From: Desulfurellales bacterium
GTDB lineage: Bacteria > Campylobacterota_A > Desulfurellia > Desulfurellales > Hippeaceae
Length of the DNA stretch: 39,725 nucleotides
Assembly: GCA_027014115.1 (NCBI GenBank)
Contig: JALWEJ010000048.1
Coordinates: 1 to 39,725 of the forward strand
Direction: 5' to 3'
This document shows positions 17,180-25,387 of this stretch, piece by piece. A program made the position numbers and the translations under genes. Position 1 is the stretch's first letter; every line of letters begins with the position of its first letter. A model generated the notes under the pieces. The model did no database searches and had not been told where the DNA came from. It worked only from the letters and a program-made list of their open reading frames with translations.

Positions 17180-19084
17180 TTATCCTATTTTAGCCCCCGG
17201 TGCCACTTCACCTGAAACACCAAGAAGCGCCAACGATTTCCCATCCTTTGCAGCAAGAAGCATTCCGTTTGATTCAATTCCCATGAGCTTTGCAGGTTTT
17301 AAGTTTGCAACCACCACTATTGTTCTGCCAATAAGCTCTTCCGGTTTGTAATACTCCTTTAGTCCCGCAACAAGAGTTCTTGGTTTGTCTTCACCTACAT
17401 CTATTGTTAATTTAAGCAGTTTTTTGGATTTTTCAACACTGACAGCATCAAGCACCTTTGCTGTTCTCAAGTCAACATTAAAAAATTCGTCTATTGAAAT
17501 CTTCTTTTTTTGCACTTCTTCTTGTTTACTCTTTTTATCACTCTTTTTTTCTTCCTCTATCCTTTCAAATATCACATCGCCCTTTTTAACAACCGTTTTG
17601 TCTATTGAGTAAAAATCCGTAAAGAATTTATAGTTATATTCAGAAACAGATTTATCAAAACCAAGCTGCGAAAATATCTTATCTGCTGTATCAGGCATAA
17701 AAGGAGAGACCACACCAGCAATAAATTTCAAAGCAGAAATTATATTATACAAAACCTCTTTCAATTCTTCTTCTTTGCCTTGTTTCTTTAAACTCCACGG
17801 CTCTTTCTGCGTGATATATTTATTGCTGAAGCGAATGAATTCAAATATATCGGACAAAGCCTCATCAAATCTGAATATATCCAAAGAGCGCTGAATATTT
17901 TCAAAAACCTCTTTAGCTTTCGCATCCAACGAATCACCCGATACTGCTGCGGGCTTTTCAACAACGCCATCTGTATATTTTTCAACCATCGTTATGCTTC
18001 TATTTAAAAGGTTCCCTAAATCATTAACAAGCTCGGAATTAATACGTTCAATAAGCTCTTTTTCGGAGAAATCCCCGTCAAGTCCAAAAGGGACATTCCT
18101 TAACAAAAAATACCTATAGGCATCACGAGGATATCTTTCTATCATATCATTTGGGTCAACAACATTACCCAAAGATTTACTCATCTTTTTACCATCAACA
18201 GTCCACCATCCGTGAGCTGCTATATGTTTGGGCATAGGCAAACCCAAAGCCATCAAGAAAGCCGGCCAATAAACGGCATGGAATCTCAAAATATCCTTAC
18301 CCACAAAGTGAACATCAGCAGGCCAAGTTTTAAAAAATTCATCTCTACTCTCAGCATACCCTATAGAACTGATATAGTTTAACAAAGCATCAAACCAGAC
18401 ATAAATGACATGTTTATCATCAAACGGAACAGGAACACCCCAATCAAAAGACGTCCTCGTTATACTCAAATCCCTCAAACCGCTTTTTACAAAACTTATA
18501 ATTTCGTTATATCTTGTCTTCGGCAAAACAAAGTCGGGGTTTGCTTCATAAAACTGCAGCAGCCTATCTTCGTATGCAGAGAGTTTAAAAAAATAGCTTT
18601 CCTCTTTTACCATATCCACCTTTCGACCGCAAGAAGGGCAGAGCCTCTCACTACCTATTTCAATCTCCGAGTAGTAGCTCTCGCAAGGAATACAATACCA
18701 ACCTTCATATTCTCCTTTGTAAATATCTCCTTTTTCGTAGAGTTTTTCGAATGCGTTTTGTACGCATTTTATATGATAATTATCTGTTGTTCTAACGAAA
18801 AAGTTGTTTGTTATATCCAATTTTTTCCACAAATTTTGAAAATTAACAACAACACTGTCTGCAAGCTGTTTCGAGGTTACACCTTTTGATTTTGCAGTTT
18901 TTTGAATTTTCTGACCATGTTCATCCGTACCTGTCAAAAAAAACACATCCTCACCGAGAAATCTTTTGTATCGTGCAAGAGTATCTGCGGCTATAGTTGT
19001 GTATGAGTGTCCTATATGAGGAACATCGTTTACATAGTATATGGGCGTCGTAATGTAACATATCTCTTTGTTAAAATCACTCAT
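17180..19084 (-). CDS. metG: Methionyl-tRNA synthetase
   Basis: Charges tRNA(Met). The 634 residues include the HIGH motif (VPHIGHSYT), four zinc-ligand cysteines in two CxxC pairs (CIPC, CPSC), the WFDALLNYI block, and KMSKS in KKMSKSLGNVVDP. The C-terminal ~110 residues are a tRNA-binding OB fold of the Trbp111 type (FFNVDLRTAKVLDAVSVEKS), linked by a lysine-rich stretch. ATG 19084 has GAAGGAGAG upstream and lies 1 bp after the ricT stop; the frame's earlier ATG at 19099 would lie inside ricT. Confidence 0.97.
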   Translation of the reverse strand: MSDFNKEICYITTPIYYVNDVPHIGHSYTTIAADTLARYKRFLGEDVFFLTGTDEHGQKIQKTAKSKGVTSKQLADSVVVNFQNLWKKLDITNNFFVRTTDNYHIKCVQNAFEKLYEKGDIYKGEYEGWYCIPCESYYSEIEIGSERLCPSCGRKVDMVKEESYFFKLSAYEDRLLQFYEANPDFVLPKTRYNEIISFVKSGLRDLSITRTSFDWGVPVPFDDKHVIYVWFDALLNYISSIGYAESRDEFFKTWPADVHFVGKDILRFHAVYWPAFLMALGLPMPKHIAAHGWWTVDGKKMSKSLGNVVDPNDMIERYPRDAYRYFLLRNVPFGLDGDFSEKELIERINSELVNDLGNLLNRSITMVEKYTDGVVEKPAAVSGDSLDAKAKEVFENIQRSLDIFRFDEALSDIFEFIRFSNKYITQKEPWSLKKQGKEEELKEVLYNIISALKFIAGVVSPFMPDTADKIFSQLGFDKSVSEYNYKFFTDFYSIDKTVVKKGDVIFERIEEEKKSDKKSKQEEVQKKKISIDEFFNVDLRTAKVLDAVSVEKSKKLLKLTIDVGEDKPRTLVAGLKEYYKPEELIGRTIVVVANLKPAKLMGIESNGMLLAAKDGKSLALLGVSGEVAPGAKIG

Positions 19085-19085
19085 T

Positions 19086-19886
19086 CTACTCTCCTTCATC
19101 TATTATTTCTTCTGCATCGGCAACATCAACCTCTATCATAAGATTCTCTTTGTTTTTAATAATGACAGTCTTTTTGATGGGATTTATGTATACAATTTTA
19201 CCTATTACATCCCCGGCTTGTACAATGGAATCCATTGGCGGAGCAATATTCATAAAATCCTCATATAAACCATGCTCATACCACAAACAACACATAAGCC
19301 TTCCACATGCACCGGATATTTTCTTTACATTTATATTTAAATTCTGATCCTTCGCCATTTTAACAGAAACAGGGTTGAATGTTCTTAAAAAACGGGAACA
19401 ACACAACTCATCTCCACACAATCCCAAACCGCCTGTTATCCTTGCCTCATCCCTAACACCAATCTGTCTCATTTCAATTCTTGTCTTAAAAGAAGATGCA
19501 AGTTTTTTTACAAGGTTTCTAAAATCAACTCTTCCCGGCGCAACAAAATAGAATACTATCTTGCTCCTATCGAGCATGTATTCAACCTTAACAAGCTTCA
19601 TATTGAGACCAAAAGCTACTATTTCCTCTCTGCATACTCTAAAAGCCTCTTTCGATAAACGGTTGTTTTCTTCATAGATTTCCAAATCCTCAGGCGTTGC
19701 TTTTCTTAGAATAAAATGCAAATCATCAGAAACACTCTCAAGCTTCTTGAGCTTCATAACCGTTCCGATATTCACTCCGCGCTCATATTCTGCAACAACC
19801 CGATCACCCACAGAAAGTTCTTCATGTTTATAAAAAAACGGGTACAGCTGACCCGCCCTACTAAATTCAACCAAAGCTATATTCAT
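19086..19886 (-). CDS. ricT: PSP1-domain protein, RicT (YaaT) family
   Basis: Member of the PSP1/YaaT family of 266 residues. In Bacillus the homologue forms part of an Fe-S-bearing complex affecting RNase Y and mRNA processing. Seen here are the N-terminal basic domain with GDRVVAEYERGVNIGTVMKL, the VDFRNLVKKLASSFKTRIEM block, and the cysteine cluster CGDELCCSRF ... GACGRLMCCLWYE that carries the iron-sulfur ligands. It overlaps holB by 4 bp (ATGA) and metG follows 1 bp later. The tmk-holB-psp1-metG order recurs in many bacteria. Its partners RicA and RicF are not in the window. Confidence 0.95.
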   Translation of the reverse strand: MNIALVEFSRAGQLYPFFYKHEELSVGDRVVAEYERGVNIGTVMKLKKLESVSDDLHFILRKATPEDLEIYEENNRLSKEAFRVCREEIVAFGLNMKLVKVEYMLDRSKIVFYFVAPGRVDFRNLVKKLASSFKTRIEMRQIGVRDEARITGGLGLCGDELCCSRFLRTFNPVSVKMAKDQNLNINVKKISGACGRLMCCLWYEHGLYEDFMNIAPPMDSIVQAGDVIGKIVYINPIKKTVIIKNKENLMIEVDVADAEEIIDEGE

Positions 19887-20488
19887 TCTTCAACGCCCCC
19901 AAACAATTTAGAAAAAAGAGCAAACAAAAACAATTTCTGATTTAAATTGAATTTTTTAAATCTTACAAGCTCCCTGTTTATAATTTCTGTTTTTTTAGAT
20001 TCTCCAAGCAAAGACAGCTCTCTTGCCACATACTCCAGAGAGTTTATATTCTTCTGCTTTTCAAGAGTCTGCATTGAATATGCAATCAAAAGAAGTTCGG
20101 ATATGTTTTTCTCTATAACAGCCTTCAACAATTTCTCATCCTCTGCATAATTAACTTTTTTGTTTATCAAATAAGCTCTGGATTTGATGGTATCCAAAAG
20201 CTCGCCTTCTCCGTAAAAAATAAAATATACAAAAGGATAGGGTTCTTCAAGTAATTTCAATAAAGCATTTTGTTGAATAATACCGACATCTTTTAGCAAA
20301 AAAGCTCTTTTGTGTTCAAAAGACAGAGAACTTAACTTTTTTATTGTCCTTATGTTTTCTATTGTAGGCTTATCAAACACAGCCACATTACCAGTTTCAA
20401 TCCCAAGTTCTTTACAAAAACTCAACGCATCATCTTTTGGTGAATGGTTGAGTATAAAAACACTAAACCTTTCTAATGATTTTTCCAT
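19883..20488 (-). CDS. holB: DNA polymerase III delta' subunit, short form
   Basis: Clamp-loader delta' subunit. At 201 residues it is much shorter than the ~330 of E. coli HolB and lacks the Walker A loop and zinc site. The family's QQNALLKLLEEP motif is clear, preceded by VGIIQQ and followed by FIFYGEGELLDTIKSRA, which corresponds to the SRC region with Ala in place of Cys. Short delta' proteins of this type are known in Campylobacterota. The position between tmk and ricT supports the call. Its start overlaps the tmk end by 16 bp. Confidence 0.83.
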   Translation of the reverse strand: MEKSLERFSVFILNHSPKDDALSFCKELGIETGNVAVFDKPTIENIRTIKKLSSLSFEHKRAFLLKDVGIIQQNALLKLLEEPYPFVYFIFYGEGELLDTIKSRAYLINKKVNYAEDEKLLKAVIEKNISELLLIAYSMQTLEKQKNINSLEYVARELSLLGESKKTEIINRELVRFKKFNLNQKLFLFALFSKLFGGVEE

Positions 20489-21069
20489 ATTTCAATAATA
20501 TCCCTAAATATTTCTTCTTGTGTTCTCTCGCCGTCTATCACATAAACATTGTTATACTGTTTTTGTATATATTTATAGCCCTCTTTCACTTTTTTGAAAA
20601 ATTCTCTTCCCTTGGATTCAATTGAATCTTTACTCTTAATCCTCTTATCCATTGTGTCTATTTTTACGTCTATAACAAAAGTCAAGTTCGGCAAAAGACC
20701 GTCTGTTGCATACCTGTTAGCCTCTTCTACAAATTTAAGGCTTAATCCGTCACCAAAACACTGGTATGCAATCGTCGAAAACAGGCTCCTGTCACTGATA
20801 ACAATACTGCCTGTGTTAAGTTTTTCTCTCACCATCTCCATATGAATGGTTCTGTCGGCCAAAAACATAAACATTTTGGCTTTAGGCAAAATAGAACCAT
20901 GCAGCAAGATATCCCTAATACACATATCAATGGCACCGCCGCCCGGTTCTTTTGTGCAGAACAGCTCATATCCCTGATTTTTTAAAAATTCGCAAAACAT
21001 ACGAGCCTGAGTGCTCTTTCCACAGGAATCTATACCTTCAAATGCTATATACTTACTTGAAAAGCTCAT
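20473..21069 (-). CDS. tmk: Thymidylate kinase
   Basis: Phosphorylates dTMP to dTDP. The 198 residues have the P-loop AFEGIDSCGKSTQA, the TKEPGGG motif, and SDRSLFSTIAYQ in place of the common DRYIDSSLAYQ. ATG 21069 gives a standard N-terminus; an ATG at 21087 (six residues longer) is equally possible, as neither has a clear ribosome-binding site. The start lies within the end of the HD/OB gene, so translation is probably coupled. Confidence 0.94.
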   Translation of the reverse strand: MSFSSKYIAFEGIDSCGKSTQARMFCEFLKNQGYELFCTKEPGGGAIDMCIRDILLHGSILPKAKMFMFLADRTIHMEMVREKLNTGSIVISDRSLFSTIAYQCFGDGLSLKFVEEANRYATDGLLPNLTFVIDVKIDTMDKRIKSKDSIESKGREFFKKVKEGYKYIQKQYNNVYVIDGERTQEEIFRDIIEIWKNH

Positions 21070-22015
21070 TTGTTTTTTTCGGCGCATAGATGCTTTTGCC
21101 TATTATTCTAACCATATCACTCCATCCTGAGTTGGCATTAATATGTGCATTCAAAACTGGCTGCATCCTCGAATCAAGAACATCAATCAAGTTAAACAGC
21201 ACAGCCTCTTTTGTTTTCGGCTTCTTCGGGGACCCGTATTCATACTCTCCGTGATGGCTCAAAATACAGTGAAGCAGATCCATTTCTTTTTCTTTGGATA
21301 ATAGTTTATGCTGTTGTATCTTGCCTTGAACAATCGTGTATCCAATCATTATGTGGCCTATGAGCTTGCCTTGTGTTGTGTAGTTAAAGGTAATAGGGTC
21401 TAACTCATAGACCTTGCCTATATCGTGACATAAAGCACATGTGATTAATAAATCACCATCAATATCATTATAATATTCAGACATCTCTTTTGCTATTTTT
21501 CCAACGGATACGGTATGCTCAAGCAATCCGCCAACATATGCATGATGCATTGCCTTTGCTGCCGGTGCCACACAAAATTTATCGAGAAACTCCTTATCTT
21601 CAAATATGGACAAAAGGAGTTTTTTGAAAGACTGACTGTTCACATTATTTATAAGGGCAAACAGCTCCTGTTTCATAATCTCTCCATCCCTTGAAGAAGA
21701 CGGCAAAAAGTCGGTTTTATTGACATTGTTGTCATCAATTTTTTCCACATCCTTTATTATTATCTGCCAATTATCATTATAAAAATTACTCTCACCCTTA
21801 ACCTTTACAAAATCACCCTCTTCAAATCTATTCTCAAGATATAAAAGATTGTTCCATATCTTTGCATCTATAACACCACTTTTATCCTTAAGCTTCAAGC
21901 CCACATAATCATCACCGTTTCTTGCCTTTAAAATATGCTTCTCCGACACCAAAAAAATCTCGTTTTCTATTTTTTGGATTTTTTTCTCTTTAATATTTTT
22001 TATACAGTCGTACAT
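21053..22015 (-). CDS. OB-fold + HD-domain 3'-5' exoribonuclease, YhaM-like
   Basis: A 320-residue protein with an N-terminal OB fold (residues ~20-100; DYVGLKLKDKSGVIDAKIWN) and an HD metal phosphohydrolase domain (HHAYVGGLLEHTVSVGKIAK, then the HD pair in ALCHDIGKVYEL, then HCILSHHGEYEYGSPKKP). This order is that of Bacillus YhaM, a 3'-5' exonuclease acting on RNA and DNA. ATG 22015 follows GAGGGGT; a GTG/ATA-rich extension to 22066 has no such site. It heads the tmk-holB-ricT-metG operon. Substrate is inferred from family only. Confidence 0.9.
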   Translation of the reverse strand: MYDCIKNIKEKKIQKIENEIFLVSEKHILKARNGDDYVGLKLKDKSGVIDAKIWNNLLYLENRFEEGDFVKVKGESNFYNDNWQIIIKDVEKIDDNNVNKTDFLPSSSRDGEIMKQELFALINNVNSQSFKKLLLSIFEDKEFLDKFCVAPAAKAMHHAYVGGLLEHTVSVGKIAKEMSEYYNDIDGDLLITCALCHDIGKVYELDPITFNYTTQGKLIGHIMIGYTIVQGKIQQHKLLSKEKEMDLLHCILSHHGEYEYGSPKKPKTKEAVLFNLIDVLDSRMQPVLNAHINANSGWSDMVRIIGKSIYAPKKTNELFK

Positions 22016-22047
22016 AACAAAGAACCCCTCAATTTTGTTTACGCATA

Positions 22048-22076
22048 AAGATATAACAATAATCAATTCTTTTCAA
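22048..22076 (-). promoter_or_regulatory. Possible sigma-70 promoter of the HD/OB-tmk-holB-ricT-metG operon
   Basis: Minus-strand TTGAAA (22071-22076) and TATCTT (22048-22053) are separated by 17 bp. The start would be near 22041, 26 nt before ATG 22015. The sequence is AT-rich and the -10 is imperfect. Confidence 0.38.
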
Positions 22077-22106
22077 GTTTTATAGATACGCTAAAGGAGA
22101 TTTAAA

Positions 22107-23975
22107 TTAGTATTCTTCACTTTCCCACATAGACTCCTCAAATCTGACAACCCTATTTCTACCGCTTTCTTTTGCCTTATACATAGCAACATCGCTGTAT
22201 TTTACACACTTCCAAAAATCTTCGGAGTCGTAAGGGAATATGGAAACACCTATACTGACAGTTTTTTTTATGATGCTGTTGGATACGGCTATCTCAGCAC
22301 TCTCCACATTAGTTCTAATTCTTTCTGCGACATCCAAAGCCGAATTTTCGTTGACATCCTGAAGAAGAATAAGAAATTCCTCCCCTCCGTATCTAACTGC
22401 TATATCTGCCTCTCTTACAGCTTTATATATGGAATTTACAACAACCTTCAACATCTCATCACCTATATTATGCCCATAAACATCATTAACCTGCTTGAAG
22501 AAATCTATATCACACATCAAAATACCGACTTGAGTGTTTCTTCTTTTTATTGATTCTGAAAATGTCGATGCAAACTCATCAAGAAAACGTCTGTTGTAGA
22601 GATTGGTCAGCGGGTCTCTGACATTAGATTCCTGAAGCTGAGCAAGAAGCCTTTTGGAATCTATAACAGGAGCAGCATCTTTTAAAAATTTCTTAATCCT
22701 TTTAACATTCTTTGCAACATCGGCATATTCTATGTCATTATTAAACACAATCTGAATTACACTTCCGACCCCTCCACCAATCATTAAAGGTATGCATATA
22801 TGATTCTTTTTATCCTTCTTTGCAAAACTTAAACATACACCCTTTTCTTCAAAAGAAGAAACTTCAGAAGCTGTCCTTGCTGCTCGGCATAGTGTTGAAT
22901 CAATTAGCACATCATGCTTACAGTACAGTTCATTGCCCGACAACACAACATTTTTTAAAGCATTTTTGCTGTTGTTTACCTCGTATACAGAAAACTCCTT
23001 AATATCAAATTCGCCCTTTAAAAGATTTTCTATTCTAGCATAAACACTCTCTATATCTCTATCTTCTTCTATAGTTTTCTTAAATAGGCTTAATTTGTAA
23101 TTTTCATCTATAAATGCATTAAAATTACCCACTAAATAACCAAGTTCATCCTTGGATTCATAGGGTAGCTTTAAGTCTTTATTTATCTCTTCATAAACAA
23201 ATTTACCCGACACCTCTCCAACTTTATACAAATGATAAACCATACGAGATATAATGACATAGAACACCACACCGGATACACAAGAAACACCTCCGCCGAG
23301 AAGAAAGCTTAAAAGGATCATCCTAAACATTTCGTGTTTCTTTCTTTTGGAGTATTCATCTATCTGTTTTTGTATAGAATCCAGATAAAATCCGCTCCCT
23401 ACAATCCACTGCCATGGATAAAACAATCTTACATATGACATTTTCGGATAACAGACATTTTTTGGCTTTCCAAGTTTGGGCCAGCAGTAATGCACATACC
23501 CAAAACCATTTGTTTTAACAACTCTTTCCATATCTCTAAACAGAGAAACACCGTTTTTGTCTTTAAAATCCCAAACATTTTTTCCATTAAGCTCGGGTTT
23601 TGGCGGATCTACAACCATTATTCCGTCAATCGTGTTTATCCAAATATAGTTTGCCTGACTATCTCCAATGTTATACCTTGCAGAATATATCATCTTAATA
23701 GCCTCGTCTTTTGCTTCTGCTTTACTGATTTCTCCGTCTGCATATTCTTTATATAAAACATTAATTTGATTTATTGCTACATTAACCATATTTTCAACTG
23801 CCTGCCTCTTTTTATCAATCAGTTTTTGCCTGTATGTTGCAACATCATGGTTTATAACCTTGATGTTTCCGTAGATGTAATAGAAATAACCTATAATTCC
23901 TATAAAGGTGATTGAAACAACATATATTAAAATAATTTTTGTTTTTATACTTCTATCTTTAAAGGCTCTAAGTAT
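22107..23975 (-). CDS. Membrane diguanylate cyclase with Cache sensor domain
   Basis: Likely makes cyclic di-GMP in response to an extracytoplasmic ligand. In order: a membrane helix (IILIYVVSITFIGIIGYFYY), a single-Cache domain (ANYIWINTIDGIMVVDP, KPELNGKNVWDFKDKNG, YPWQWIVGSGFYLD), a second membrane helix, a HAMP-like linker, a ~150-residue GAF-like region, and a GGDEF domain with active site RYGGEEF and the inhibitory RxxD site (READ) five residues upstream. The first standard start is ATG 23789, but that removes the first helix and the Cache stalk. The frame is open to 23978 without ATG, GTG or TTG. ATA 23975, 8 nt after AAGGTG, is used here as a tentative start; see findings. Confidence 0.85.
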   Translation of the reverse strand: MLRAFKDRSIKTKIILIYVVSITFIGIIGYFYYIYGNIKVINHDVATYRQKLIDKKRQAVENMVNVAINQINVLYKEYADGEISKAEAKDEAIKMIYSARYNIGDSQANYIWINTIDGIMVVDPPKPELNGKNVWDFKDKNGVSLFRDMERVVKTNGFGYVHYCWPKLGKPKNVCYPKMSYVRLFYPWQWIVGSGFYLDSIQKQIDEYSKRKKHEMFRMILLSFLLGGGVSCVSGVVFYVIISRMVYHLYKVGEVSGKFVYEEINKDLKLPYESKDELGYLVGNFNAFIDENYKLSLFKKTIEEDRDIESVYARIENLLKGEFDIKEFSVYEVNNSKNALKNVVLSGNELYCKHDVLIDSTLCRAARTASEVSSFEEKGVCLSFAKKDKKNHICIPLMIGGGVGSVIQIVFNNDIEYADVAKNVKRIKKFLKDAAPVIDSKRLLAQLQESNVRDPLTNLYNRRFLDEFASTFSESIKRRNTQVGILMCDIDFFKQVNDVYGHNIGDEMLKVVVNSIYKAVREADIAVRYGGEEFLILLQDVNENSALDVAERIRTNVESAEIAVSNSIIKKTVSIGVSIFPYDSEDFWKCVKYSDVAMYKAKESGRNRVVRFEESMWESEEY

Positions 23976-24027
23976 CTTTCACACACCTTCCACATTTTTT
24001 CAAAATGTTAAAAATATTATTTTTCAC

Positions 24028-24056
24028 ACATTAGTGTATAAAATCTAAAAAGTCAA
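24028..24056 (-). promoter_or_regulatory. Predicted sigma-70 promoter of the diguanylate cyclase gene
   Basis: Minus-strand TTGACT (24051-24056) and TAATGT (24028-24033) are 17 bp apart. The start would be near 24021, about 46 nt before the tentative ATA start and 230 nt before the first ATG, which favours an upstream translation start. Confidence 0.42.
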
Positions 24057-24096
24057 ATATTTTTCTTAACGAATGGGCAGATATGTCCAAACAACA

Positions 24097-24125
24097 TTGA
24101 CAAAAAAATATCAGAAAAATAAAAT
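24097..24125 (+). promoter_or_regulatory. Predicted sigma-70 promoter of waaA
   Basis: TTGACA (24097-24102, perfect) and TAAAAT (24120-24125) are separated by 17 bp. Transcription would start near 24132, about 50 nt before ATG 24185. It is divergent from the diguanylate cyclase promoter. Confidence 0.62.
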
Positions 24126-24184
24126 GGCTTCCATGTTTATTTTTTATTATGCAGTCACATTTAACATAAAATTAAAGGGATAGC

Positions 24185-25315
24185 ATGATTTATATATACT
24201 ACATTTTTTTGCTTGTTTCCTATATCATTGCTGTACCATTTTTGATAGCTGCAAGTTTTTTTCCAAGATACAGATTATCCGTACCGGCACGATTTTTTCT
24301 AAAAAACAATCCGCCGTTTAAAAACAATGCCTACTGGTTTCACTCATGCTCTTTGGGAGAAACAAGGTCTTTGCTGCCCATCATTCGACACTTTGGCAGC
24401 GTCAATATAAGCGTAGTTACAAATACAGGCTTTGAGGAGGCAAAAAAATACAAAAATGCAGATGTCAGATTTCTACCTTTTGAAATATTTCTGCCTTTCT
24501 GGATAAAAAAGTGTAGATATCTTGTTGTTATGGAAGCTGAACTTTGGCTTATGTTGTTTTTTATAGCAAAAAAACGCTGCCAAAAAACCGCTTTAATCAA
24601 TGCAAGAATTAGCGATAAAAGCTATCACAAATATCTGCAGTTCAAATTCTTCTACAAACTGCTCTTTAAATATGTTGATACAGTGTTTGCACAAAGCCAA
24701 AAAGACGCTGAAAGGCTTGCCGCCCTTGGTGCAAAAAACATAGCTGTTGCAGGCAATATAAAAACAGCAGGAGAGTTTAAAGTTTCAAAACACTACATAA
24801 ACGAAACCAAAAAACCAATAATCGTTGCAGGCTCAACTCACAAAAATGAGGAAACGCTGATACTCAATGCTGTTGATTTTAAAAAGTTTTCACTTGTTAT
24901 TGTTCCCCGCCATCCAGAGCGTTTTAACATCGTCTGGTCTGTAATAGACAGCTTTTCAAAAACACGTAATCTAAGCGCAAAACGGTTTGACGGAATAATA
25001 GATAAAGACATAGTACTTGTTGACAAAATGGGGGAACTTATAAATTTTTATGCAATAGCCGATATTGTTATACTCGGGGGTGCATTCGGAGAATTTGGCG
25101 GGCACAACCCTATTGAGGTTGCCTATTTTAACAAACCCTTAATAAGCGGAAAAAATATTTTCAACCAGAAAGCATTATTCAAAGAAATTGAAAACTATTA
25201 CATTGCAGACAACAAATATGTATTAAGAGAGCTGCTGCTGCAAAACCTGAAGCCCTCAAGAATAAAAAACAGAGGCTCAATAGACAAAATCATTCAAGAA
25301 CTTAGAAATATATAA
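24185..25315 (+). CDS. waaA: 3-deoxy-D-manno-octulosonic acid (Kdo) transferase
   Basis: Adds Kdo from CMP-Kdo to the lipid A precursor at the cytoplasmic face of the inner membrane. The 376 residues start with a membrane anchor (IFLLVSYIIAVPFLIAA). The N-terminal glycosyltransferase half has FHSCSLGETRSLLPII with the catalytic Glu and VVMEAELWLMLF; the C-terminal half has VAGSTHKNEE, VPRHPERF and GGAFGEFGGHNPIEVA. It is somewhat shorter than E. coli WaaA. A perfect -35 promoter precedes it and AAGGGAT serves as ribosome-binding site. No other LPS genes adjoin it. Confidence 0.95.
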   Translation: MIYIYYIFLLVSYIIAVPFLIAASFFPRYRLSVPARFFLKNNPPFKNNAYWFHSCSLGETRSLLPIIRHFGSVNISVVTNTGFEEAKKYKNADVRFLPFEIFLPFWIKKCRYLVVMEAELWLMLFFIAKKRCQKTALINARISDKSYHKYLQFKFFYKLLFKYVDTVFAQSQKDAERLAALGAKNIAVAGNIKTAGEFKVSKHYINETKKPIIVAGSTHKNEETLILNAVDFKKFSLVIVPRHPERFNIVWSVIDSFSKTRNLSAKRFDGIIDKDIVLVDKMGELINFYAIADIVILGGAFGEFGGHNPIEVAYFNKPLISGKNIFNQKALFKEIENYYIADNKYVLRELLLQNLKPSRIKNRGSIDKIIQELRNI

Positions 25316-25325
25316 ATTATTTCTC

Positions 25326-25353
25326 TTGCAGACAAAATATATTTCTATACAAT
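25326..25353 (+). promoter_or_regulatory. Possible promoter of the NifX-methyltransferase / feo cluster
   Basis: TTGCAG (25326-25331) and TACAAT (25348-25353) are 16 bp apart in the 72-bp gap after waaA, with a start near 25360 and ATG at 25388. I see no convincing Fur box in the gap. Confidence 0.35.
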
Positions 25354-25387
25354 TGCAGAAAATAAAGTTTAAAAAAGAGGTGTAGTT

